Shown: positions 31,746-37,933 of the stretch, piece after piece | Layout of the letters: each line of letters starts with the position of its first letter | How positions within the stretch are numbered: position 1 is the stretch's first letter | Assembly (NCBI RefSeq): GCF_014268615.1 | Contig: NZ_JABWQV010000027.1 | Location: 1-37,933, forward strand | DNA length: 37,933 nucleotides | Direction of reading: 5' to 3' | Source: Pseudomonas tehranensis | GTDB taxonomy: Bacteria; Pseudomonadota; Gammaproteobacteria; Pseudomonadales; Pseudomonadaceae | Notes under the pieces: model-generated | What the model was told of the DNA's origin: nothing | Databases searched by the model: none | The model's input: the letters and a program-made list of their open reading frames with translations, nothing else | Translations under genes and position numbers: made by a program

Positions 31746-32656
31746 GACCATGCCCCAATCGCAACGTTGTACCCGGTGCAATATGCCGCTTCGGCCTCGC
31801 TCGGCGAGATATCCCCCCAGTTATTTAGAACTACCTTGCGGACCCCTTCGACATGGAGGGCCGCGTGAATTGCCGACTCGGAGATTTCTACACCCAAGCG
31901 CCGACGCTGATTAATGAACTCCACAAGGCGGGCTTGTGCCGCTTCACGGATGGGTTCTGCTTCTGGACCGGTGGTGGCAAGGTAGAGAACCGCATCAATC
32001 TGATACGGCAGGACGGTTGCCGATTGCACCGTAAGCCGATCGGCGACAGGACGACGGTCATCATCGCTGAGGTAACGATTGACTACATCCAGCAACTCCT
32101 GGTCGACGCTTCCATCTCCAACCAAACCTTGAACAGTGACGACGACAACTGCCGGCGCCGGACTTTCAGCCGTTGCATCGGCGACGCGGCCGTCTGCGCT
32201 GCGCGCGTGCAGGATGTAGCTATTGCGTGGCCCCGCCGTGGAAAGCCCTTCCCATGCCATCTGCGCGCGTTCGCGCAGTGCGTCGTCTGATTCCATCACC
32301 GCAATAATTGGAGGCACGGCGGCGCTGTTGCCTGGGGTCACGACCAGGCGTTCGACGTTTACGTTGCCCGCCAGTTGCTCGAGGTCCTTCCCTCTAGCTT
32401 TGGCCAGCATGTTCGCCAGGGACGCTTCGTTTACACGTTGGCGCAGCAGCATTTCGCGATAGGCATTCTCCTGCAGGAGCTTGGTTAGCGGCTCCGACTC
32501 CAAGGCCAATGTCGCGGCGATTTGGGCCTGCTGTTCCGCTGGCCAGAGACTGACGGCGTAGGCCTTACGTTCGGCGAGGATCTGCTCGTAGTCGATCTGC
32601 TCGACGACATCGGGATCCGGTAACTGAGCCAGATCGATGGGAGTGAATGTCTTCAT
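31742..32656 (-). CDS. J: P2 gpJ-like baseplate protein
   Basis: A 304-residue baseplate wedge protein of the baseplate J family. Landmarks are RGKDLEQLAGNVNVERLVVTPG, then WEGLSTAGPRNSYILHARSADGRVADA, and LGVEISESAIHAALHVEGVRKV. Coupled to W by a four-base overlap. Confidence 0.93.
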   Translation of the reverse strand: MKTFTPIDLAQLPDPDVVEQIDYEQILAERKAYAVSLWPAEQQAQIAATLALESEPLTKLLQENAYREMLLRQRVNEASLANMLAKARGKDLEQLAGNVNVERLVVTPGNSAAVPPIIAVMESDDALRERAQMAWEGLSTAGPRNSYILHARSADGRVADATAESPAPAVVVVTVQGLVGDGSVDQELLDVVNRYLSDDDRRPVADRLTVQSATVLPYQIDAVLYLATTGPEAEPIREAAQARLVEFINQRRRLGVEISESAIHAALHVEGVRKVVLNNWGDISPSEAEAAYCTGYNVAIGAWS

Positions 32657-33006
32657 GCTGTTGCTCCCAAACTCAGAGGAACGCGCAGGCTCAACGGCTC
32701 GTTGGTGTCCACCAGGCTGCCGTCAATGTCGAGAATTGCCTGGCCAGCTACGTCGCCCAGCGTGAGCTGCACGCGGCTCAGGCGGATCCGCGGTTCCCAG
32801 CGCATCAGGGCAATGGCGGTGGCCGCATAAGCCTGCAGGCGGGTTGCGTTGTTGAGCGGCCAATCGATCAGATCTGCAAGCTGACTGCCGTATTCGCGCC
32901 GCATAACGCGGGTTCCAATGGGGGTGGTCAGGATGTCGGCGATCGACTGCACCAGGTGATCGTTCCCGATGATGTTGCGACCGGAATTGCTGTTCATGCC
33001 CATCAT
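32653..33006 (-). CDS. W: P2 gpW-like baseplate protein
   Basis: A 117-residue baseplate component (gp25-like lysozyme fold). It has HLVQSIADILTTPIGTRVMRREYGSQLADLID, typical of the family. Overlaps V and J by four bases each. An internal start at 32997 is also possible. Confidence 0.92.
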   Translation of the reverse strand: MMGMNSNSGRNIIGNDHLVQSIADILTTPIGTRVMRREYGSQLADLIDWPLNNATRLQAYAATAIALMRWEPRIRLSRVQLTLGDVAGQAILDIDGSLVDTNEPLSLRVPLSLGATA

Positions 33007-33548
33007 GGGATCGGCCCCTGTGAGGTGCCGTTACCCGCTTGAACACCAGAGGTCCGGTGATTGACCAGGCTGATCTTCTGAGCGCCGGCGACGACGTCCT
33101 GGGTGACGGTCACCAGGCCATCAATCACGACATTACCGGTGACATGTACGCCACCTGGTGCGATGAGATTGGCTTTGCCGCCCCCGGGCAGCGTGGCGGT
33201 CAGCGTGTGGCTCGCGGTGTCATAGTCGACAATTGCCCCGTCGCGGTACTTACGCCGGCGTCGAGTCGGCACGTTGTCCGGAGCCGGGAAGCGATCGCTG
33301 TACACACCAAAAATGACGAAGCCATGAGCTGGATTGCCGGATGGCGAGAGCACCAGGCACTGCTCGCCGACGCTTGGTGGGTCCCATTCGCTGTCCTCGC
33401 CGGCCCGCAGGGCAAAGAACGGCAGCCAGCCAGTCAGCAGCCCACCGGTTTTTACACGGCAACGGGGTTTCACCGGATCGAGCTCGGCGATGGTGCCGGC
33501 TCGAATCAGGTTTTCAAGGCGTCGGGTCAGTTCTGTAAGAGAGTCCAT
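33003..33548 (-). CDS. V: P2 gpV-like baseplate spike
   Basis: A 181-residue baseplate spike starting MDSLTELTRRLENLIRAGTI. An OB-fold region (CRVKTGGLLTGWLPFF) is followed by a short C-terminal region with GGVHVTGNVVIDGLVTVTQDVVAG, a beta-helix-like spike tip. The start at 33548 is preferred over 33584, which adds 12 unmatched residues. Confidence 0.88.
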   Translation of the reverse strand: MDSLTELTRRLENLIRAGTIAELDPVKPRCRVKTGGLLTGWLPFFALRAGEDSEWDPPSVGEQCLVLSPSGNPAHGFVIFGVYSDRFPAPDNVPTRRRRKYRDGAIVDYDTASHTLTATLPGGGKANLIAPGGVHVTGNVVIDGLVTVTQDVVAGAQKISLVNHRTSGVQAGNGTSQGPIP

Positions 33549-33622
33549 GCCGCCGATGTTGCAGGTCGCGCGTGCGAGCTGCATCGGCGGCGGGCTGTAG
33601 CGCGGTTGTCTACAGGGGAAGG

Positions 33623-34075
33623 TCAGGCGGTGAGGTGATCGATCAACATGTTTCGGATGTTTTCCAGCTCGTCTCCGCTAAAGCCCAGCAGTTGGCGTGC
33701 GTCGTATTGCACATCCGCTTGACCGCGCTCCGGCCGATCCTTCAGGCCGTATTGGTGAACCCGGGCAATGCGGCTCACTCGCCCAACAAACCCCACCGAC
33801 AGGCCGTTCGTTGTGCTTTGGGTACGCATGTAACGGGCCGATTTCAGCTTCGTGAACATCTTGCTTTTGATCCGACCCTGTTTCCCGCGCAGATCCTTTG
33901 GCTTGCGTGGTGCGAATGCCGAACCGTCCGGATTTCGCTGTGTCGTTATGCGCTTGGACTGGCTACGGCGCAGATCCCTGGCAACGGCGCCTAGGAGCTT
34001 GCGGCGCTCGCCCTCGTCCAGCTTCGCCAGCAACGCGGCGACCCAGGTCTCGAGCACCTGCAGGTCGTTGTTCAT
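33623..34075 (-). CDS. S: P2 gpS-like tail completion protein
   Basis: A 150-residue protein of the phage virion morphogenesis family. Landmarks are AALLAKLDEGERRKLLGAVARDLRRSQ and RVSRIARVHQYGLKDRPERG. It acts at the head-tail joining or tail completion step. Overlaps R by four bases. Confidence 0.9.
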   Translation of the reverse strand: MNNDLQVLETWVAALLAKLDEGERRKLLGAVARDLRRSQSKRITTQRNPDGSAFAPRKPKDLRGKQGRIKSKMFTKLKSARYMRTQSTTNGLSVGFVGRVSRIARVHQYGLKDRPERGQADVQYDARQLLGFSGDELENIRNMLIDHLTA

Positions 34076-34554
34076 GGTTCATCCCACCTTGTGATGAACT
34101 CGCCGTCGGCAGTCCAGAGCTCAAGCCCAGGCATGGTGAATGGGTCATCGTCGACCACAGGCTCTGGCGGATGACTGACAACCAGGTGGCCATCGGCCTG
34201 GCGTTTCACGATGACGCGTTCAGTCAGCGGTAACTTGATCGACAGGTCGACCTTACTGTTGTCCAAGATGTCGGCTTCGAACGTCACGGCCGATTTACTG
34301 CGCTCGACGTTTTCCATCAGCTCTCGCTGATTCACAAGGATCCAGGCGAACAGGGGGATGGCGATTGTGTCGGGGTGGCCAGCGTAATCCGTGAAGATCA
34401 GGTTCAGCGTGTAGCTGTATTCGAAGGACAGCCCAAAGGCGGCGGTGCTGCGCATCGCGCCGTTGTCGATGAACACCATCAAGCGATCAGGATTTTTCTT
34501 TAACTCCGGTACCGAGGCGAGCAGGTGGGCGCGAAGTGATTCTGGTTTATTCAC
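34072..34554 (-). CDS. R: P2 gpR-like tail completion protein
   Basis: A 160-residue protein starting with GTG: NKPESLRAHLLASVPELKKNPDRLMVF. The start overlaps the Rz1 stop by four bases, which favours it over a longer frame from 34620. It is required for tail completion in P2. Confidence 0.85.
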   Translation of the reverse strand: MNKPESLRAHLLASVPELKKNPDRLMVFIDNGAMRSTAAFGLSFEYSYTLNLIFTDYAGHPDTIAIPLFAWILVNQRELMENVERSKSAVTFEADILDNSKVDLSIKLPLTERVIVKRQADGHLVVSHPPEPVVDDDPFTMPGLELWTADGEFITRWDEP

Positions 34555-34817
34555 GGCTTGCCCGCCTTCGCCTGCTGATGCTCGTAAACCATATCGACCT
34601 GCGCAGCGCATTGGGCCCAATCGCTTTCGGTGACTTCCTGGTCGTTGAGCAGGGCCCCGTTCTTGTCCGGGTTAGTCGCCGACAGGGTGCAGGGCACTAC
34701 GGCCGGACAACCAGTCTCGATACGCAGCGGCTCCGGTGATGGCGGGGCGCTCGCGCATCCGGCGAGCAGCGTCAGGCAAAGGCTGGTCAGCCCATAGGCG
34801 AAGTTCGGCATTCTCAC
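34551..34817 (-). CDS. Rz1-like spanin lipoprotein (LysC type)
   Basis: An 88-residue outer-membrane lipoprotein. A hydrophobic signal is followed by the lipobox LLAGC. The mature part is proline-rich (SAPPSPEPL). It starts inside the Rz gene in another reading frame (overlap 34672-34817), as lambda Rz1 and P2 lysC do. Together with Rz it fuses the inner and outer membranes in the last lysis step. Confidence 0.82.
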   Translation of the reverse strand: MRMPNFAYGLTSLCLTLLAGCASAPPSPEPLRIETGCPAVVPCTLSATNPDKNGALLNDQEVTESDWAQCAAQVDMVYEHQQAKAGKP

Positions 34818-35103
34818 GTTTCAAGTCCTCGATTTTTCGTTGACGGGCGGCGAGCCCTTGACGCAGTTGGTCTTGCTGGCTGCGCAATGCGGCCTGAGCG
34901 GTCCGTTCTTCCTGCAGGGACGTCTGGAGTCGAGCGGCTGTTTCCTCGCTGCGCGTCGCCCTGGCAAGCGCCGTCTCGGCGGCATCCTGTGCCCGTCCAG
35001 TTTTCTGCTCTGCGACCTCGATCCGCTGGGACTGGCCCCAGACCAGAAGCGCGATCGATGCGAGCAAGGCGAACCCGTAGAGCGCCTGGCGCAACGTGCT
35101 CAT
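34672..35103 (-). CDS. Rz-like inner-membrane spanin (LysB type)
   Basis: A 143-residue protein. An N-terminal membrane anchor (ALYGFALLASIALLVWG) is followed by a long coiled coil (residues 35-100, with EETAARLQTSLQEERTAQ). It reaches the outer membrane via the Rz1 lipoprotein. Its start overlaps the previous gene's stop by four bases. Confidence 0.85.
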   Translation of the reverse strand: MSTLRQALYGFALLASIALLVWGQSQRIEVAEQKTGRAQDAAETALARATRSEETAARLQTSLQEERTAQAALRSQQDQLRQGLAARQRKIEDLKRENAELRLWADQPLPDAARRMRERPAITGAAAYRDWLSGRSALHPVGD

Positions 35104-35306
35104 GCGCGGTACCAGCCTGCGGCGTTCATCTCCGCCAGGGGGAGCCTGTGTAAATCACCCCGGAACACCAAGGCTTTGACGCCTGGGCTCGCGACCGCGA
35201 TCGCCTCGGCCAGCGCCTTAGTCAAATCACATGGTGTGTCCTCCGGCACCACGAAAATGTCCCCATCAGCGGGACTGAGTTTGCGGATCTGTTCGTAGTC
35301 AATCAT
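35100..35306 (-). CDS. Small protein between endolysin and Rz, unknown function
   Basis: A 68-residue protein starting MIDYEQIRKLSPADGDIFVVPEDTP. It has no membrane segment. Both ends overlap its neighbours by four bases (ATGA), which supports it as a real gene. Its place in the lysis cassette suggests a link to lysis, but no family is recognised. Confidence 0.65.
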   Translation of the reverse strand: MIDYEQIRKLSPADGDIFVVPEDTPCDLTKALAEAIAVASPGVKALVFRGDLHRLPLAEMNAAGWYRA

Positions 35307-36142
35307 GCGGCCTCCGGGATCGGGCAGCCCGCAGCGTGACGCTGATAGGCTCGCTCCAGTTTGGTGTCGTACAGGTTGCGGGCATAGTTGGGGCCGTTGT
35401 AGCCCTTGGCGAACGCCGCCCATTTCTTGCCTTTCAGCGCTTTGAGCAGCGTTGGGTCCGCTTCGATAAACCGCATGAATGCTTCGAACTGCTCGTTCTC
35501 GTCCCGCGCCATCCGATCGGCAAAGTCCGTCACGCTTTGGTATCCCAGGCGAATGGCGTGGTACCCCATCACCTGGAAGGCACCCCAGCTGGCCGACTCC
35601 AACGCGCAGAGATCGTCGATCAATCGAGCATTCGCCAAGCGCTGATGTTCTGCTGTTCCGCCGGCGTAGCCCCCTGGTTTTGCATTGACCAGGTTGGGCT
35701 GGGCCACAGCCAATTGGTCGGCGTGGGCCTTCAGATCAACGGCGTCATCACCTGGTGCGCGCGGCGTGCTGAGCTGGCGATACATGATGTGCCGCTCGAA
35801 CAGAATCTTCGGCTTGCCGTTGTCCAGGAAGCCGCTACCTAGGCTTTCGACTTCGTTGACCGCCATCACCGCCGCGAGCTCAACGCCCAGGCGTGCGGCA
35901 GCGCTCACCAACAGGGTGTGCTGCAGCAAGTTCGAACAATCAGCGCCGGCCAGTGCCAGAGCGGTTTTTGTGCCCGCAATACCGTCAATTACCAACCCAA
36001 CCCGACGCTGGTAATTTCGGACCGCAGCCTCGGTGGCGTCGCCGAAGTCGCCGTCTGGATCCAGACCGGCGCCGTGCTGGTTGAGCCGCTGCTGCAGCGT
36101 GCGGACCTCTTGCCCGCGATCGCCATGGCGCAAAATACTCAT
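35303..36142 (-). CDS. Endolysin: peptidoglycan-binding plus N-acetylmuramidase domain
   Basis: A 279-residue lytic enzyme. The N-terminal PG-binding domain (about 5-65) has LQQRLNQHGAGLDPDGDFGDATEAAVRNYQ. The C-terminal domain (about 85-265) is of the DUF3380 muramidase type, with AVNEVESLGSGFLDNGKPKILFERHIMY and ALESASWGAFQVMGY. The glutamate of NEVES is the likely acid catalyst. It cuts the cell wall for release. Replaces the P2 K-type lysozyme. Confidence 0.9.
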   Translation of the reverse strand: MSILRHGDRGQEVRTLQQRLNQHGAGLDPDGDFGDATEAAVRNYQRRVGLVIDGIAGTKTALALAGADCSNLLQHTLLVSAAARLGVELAAVMAVNEVESLGSGFLDNGKPKILFERHIMYRQLSTPRAPGDDAVDLKAHADQLAVAQPNLVNAKPGGYAGGTAEHQRLANARLIDDLCALESASWGAFQVMGYHAIRLGYQSVTDFADRMARDENEQFEAFMRFIEADPTLLKALKGKKWAAFAKGYNGPNYARNLYDTKLERAYQRHAAGCPIPEAA

Positions 36143-36453
36143 AGCTGATCCACCTTGCGGTTGAAGAATTGCTTGGCCAGTGCGCGGGTCCCCTCAACGC
36201 CGAGCAGCCCGATCACACCACCGAAGAAAGGACCAGTGGTCGAGGGAATACCCACCAGAAAGAGCCCGTGGCTTGCTGACAGCGCGAGGGCGCCGCACAG
36301 GGGGGCTTCCAGTAAAACCCGGCGCCAGGTGCCGCCACCGTAGATGATCCGCAGGGCAGCGATTACACAGGCAAGCCCGCCAGCGTAGAAGGCAGGCCAG
36401 TTCAGTTCGAGCCAGGCAGCTAACCAGGCCCATGTATCCGGTTTGTCAGGCAT
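36139..36453 (-). CDS. Holin
   Basis: A 104-residue membrane protein starting MPDKPDTWAWLAAWLELNW. Three hydrophobic segments (about 21-38, 47-67, 72-86) and a charged tail (AKQFFNRKVDQL) fit a class I holin. It overlaps the endolysin start by four bases. It makes the hole through which the endolysin passes. Confidence 0.78.
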   Translation of the reverse strand: MPDKPDTWAWLAAWLELNWPAFYAGGLACVIAALRIIYGGGTWRRVLLEAPLCGALALSASHGLFLVGIPSTTGPFFGGVIGLLGVEGTRALAKQFFNRKVDQL

Positions 36454-36515
36454 GCGCGTGATTCCGCTGTCCAAGGTTGAAGGTGATGAAAAATCTGTCT
36501 GTTTGGTTTGGTGAC

Positions 36516-36728
36516 TTAATCCCATAGGTTCACCATTTGCAGTTCCTGGGCTTGAGGCGCGATATCCGGCAGCGCCACCAGGGTGCCGTGCGGAATGATC
36601 GTGCCGAGGTCCGATAGCCCCGGGTTCGCCTCGAGCACTGCCTCCGTGATGCCGGCGGTGCGGCCGTAGATCCGCCAGCAAATAGCGTCGACGGTGTCCC
36701 CTTGGGCGGCATACACGGAGGTCACCAT
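36516..36728 (-). CDS. X: P2 gpX-like tail protein
   Basis: A 70-residue protein with a LysM-like domain (VYAAQGDTVDAICWRIYGRT, then IIPHGTLVALPDI). It matches P2 X by size, domain and place. It is coupled to L by a one-base stop/start overlap at 36728. Confidence 0.9.
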   Translation of the reverse strand: MVTSVYAAQGDTVDAICWRIYGRTAGITEAVLEANPGLSDLGTIIPHGTLVALPDIAPQAQELQMVNLWD

Positions 36729-37192
36729 CAGATGAGCTCCACGGTGGAATGACCAACGCCTAATAGATCGCGGATGGCGAACCGGGCGTCGCGGCGGTAT
36801 TCATCGACCGAGGGCGTCAGCTCATCGGCGTTCTTGTTGCCCTCGACGCTGCTGTCGTAGCTGCGATATCGCTCAGCGAGCTCGGCGCCGACGCTGCAGT
36901 AAATTGAGCGGCGATACAGGTGGACGAAGTGGCTTTCGCCCTTGATGTTCGATGCAGGCACGGCCGCGAGGGTGTCGTACCCGTTGGCTGTATGCTTTAG
37001 CTTCACGCTGGCCAGCTCGCCGTTGACTTGGATCAGCGCGTTGACGGTCACAACTTCAATGCGCGCGTCGGTAATGCTGCCGTCCAGACGGATGGAGTCA
37101 CGCAGATGCACGACATCGATGTCAGGCCAGAACCCGTCGTTGGTAATAACAAAGGGTTCGTCGATGCTGCCGGTGGCAATAAATCCGCTCAT
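36728..37192 (-). CDS. L: P2 gpL-like head completion protein
   Basis: A 154-residue protein starting MSGFIATGSIDEPFVITNDGFWPD. It has RRDARFAIRDLLGVGHSTVELI at its end, typical of gpL. It closes the filled head before tail attachment. The presence of a head gene shows this is not a headless tailocin. Confidence 0.9.
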   Translation of the reverse strand: MSGFIATGSIDEPFVITNDGFWPDIDVVHLRDSIRLDGSITDARIEVVTVNALIQVNGELASVKLKHTANGYDTLAAVPASNIKGESHFVHLYRRSIYCSVGAELAERYRSYDSSVEGNKNADELTPSVDEYRRDARFAIRDLLGVGHSTVELI

Positions 37193-37291
37193 GGTTCAGC
37201 CCTAAGTCGGCGGTGGCCGGGGCGTCACAGCAAGGAAAGGAGATAACCTGCTGTTCAGCCCCGGGCCGCCGGGGTTGCGGGGTACGCTCGT

Positions 37292-37906
37292 TCAGCTCCC
37301 GGGTGGAGGAGCAATCTTTTTCAGGAGGCGCTCAGCGCCCTCCAGGTCCTTCTTGCCGCCGCAGCTGCTATTGAGCTCGATGGCCCGTTTCAGCAGTTCG
37401 ATACCGGCCATTACCTGACCGGGTTGGCCGGGGTTATCGACCGTAAGGCCCGCTACCGTGGCGCGCCCCGTGGCCAGGTACAGCTTGGCCCTGACTTCGT
37501 CCGGCATGTCCTGTTTGGCGGTCAGCTCCATGGTCCGATGCAGGATGGCCAGGTCGAAGCTTCCACTGGTCTTTTGGGAAATCAGCGCTCCCTCTGCGAT
37601 TTCCTCCGCCACCAGGCAGCCAGTGGTACGTTCAAAGCGATCAGGCATCAGCAGGTTGTGCTGCAATACATACGCTGCGATGTCGAGCGCGCCGGTGTAG
37701 TCGCCAGCATCCACGCGCCAGATCATGATGGTGGTGAGTACTTCGTCCTGGGCGCCGTTGCCCGCAGCCAGAACCCCATCCACGTAAGGCACATACGCCG
37801 GCAGAAGCTGCAACTTGAGCGCGGCTTTACCTTCGTTCGATTGGATTTGCTTGAGGCGCAGACGGTCCTGCAGCAGTTGGGCCAGCTGCATTTCATAGGC
37901 CGTCCC
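37292..37906 (-). CDS. M: P2 gpM-like terminase small subunit (partial at the window end)
   Basis: The DNA packaging terminase small subunit with endonuclease function, homologous to P2 M. Landmarks are AYVPYVDGVLAAGNGAQDEVL, TIMIWRVDAGDYTGALDIAAYVLQ and TMELTAKQDMPDEVRAKLY. The frame continues past the apparent ATG at 37891 with codons giving RTAYEMQ, which resembles the P2 sequence further upstream. The true start is therefore lost beyond the window. The bases after about 37906 are a G run. Confidence 0.85.
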   Translation of the reverse strand, partial: GTAYEMQLAQLLQDRLRLKQIQSNEGKAALKLQLLPAYVPYVDGVLAAGNGAQDEVLTTIMIWRVDAGDYTGALDIAAYVLQHNLLMPDRFERTTGCLVAEEIAEGALISQKTSGSFDLAILHRTMELTAKQDMPDEVRAKLYLATGRATVAGLTVDNPGQPGQVMAGIELLKRAIELNSSCGGKKDLEGAERLLKKIAPPPGS

Positions 37907-37933
37907 GCCCCCCCCGGGAAAGGGGGGGGGGGG

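Noticed and set aside
22105..37891. An R-type tailocin instead of a phage.
   Set aside because: Terminase M and head completion L are present, as well as integrase, repressor and replication genes. Tailocins lack these.
1..37933. CRISPR arrays, rRNA genes and complete tRNA genes.
   Set aside because: No spaced direct repeats of CRISPR type, no rRNA sequence and no complete cloverleaf were seen.

Overview
The window looks like the chromosome of a Pseudomonas, probably of the fluorescens group. It is GC-rich and carries a classical Pseudomonas REP palindrome and two copies of the Pseudomonas DUF6124 family. The last bases (after about 37,906) are a G homopolymer run that looks like a damaged contig end, so the last gene is cut.

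Region 1 (1-12,723) is host accessory chromosome: an iron-permease-family membrane protein, a small lipoprotein, an orphan HicB antitoxin, a divergent LysE exporter/Lrp regulator pair, an orphan 403-residue protein with a PD-(D/E)xK-like nuclease motif, a TerC/Alx membrane protein behind a folded leader that can hide its ribosome binding site, a DUF805 membrane protein, a VOC-fold protein, a DJ-1/PfpI protein, and an ArsR regulator with an alcohol dehydrogenase. The most unusual structure is an about 0.9 kb cassette present twice (about 7,991-8,886 and 11,313-12,200). Each copy is a DUF6124 gene behind a long leader. Each leader has three short segments A, B and C, where B is complementary to both A and C, and a 17-bp stem encloses B. 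This is the layout of the phage P4 CI RNA / P1 C4 antisense RNAs. One base differs between the copies, and it differs in a compensating way at all three sites, so the two copies appear to have separate RNA specificities.

Region 2 (12,724-37,933, continuing past the end) is a P2-like prophage inserted in the 3' end of a tRNA-Gly(CCC) gene, of which a 47-bp 3' fragment remains as the attachment site. A tyrosine integrase lies beside it. Early genes run leftwards from a Cro-like regulator (21,345) through a YmfL-like regulator, an Ogr/Delta zinc finger, a CHC2-Toprim-helicase replication protein, small unknown genes, an HNH endonuclease and AlpA. A CI-like repressor diverges from the Cro-like gene. 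The late genes run leftwards from the window end in P2 order: M, L, X, holin, endolysin, Rz/Rz1, R, S, V, W, J, I, H, fibre chaperone, FI, FII, E/E', T, U, D. Packaging and head-completion genes are present, so this is a phage genome rather than a tailocin. Replication is by a primase-helicase module instead of the P2 rolling-circle protein A. A 17-bp sequence is shared exactly between the integrase upstream region and the Cro/CI intergenic region.

All identifications come from reading the sequence and from memory of protein families. No search or folding program was run.
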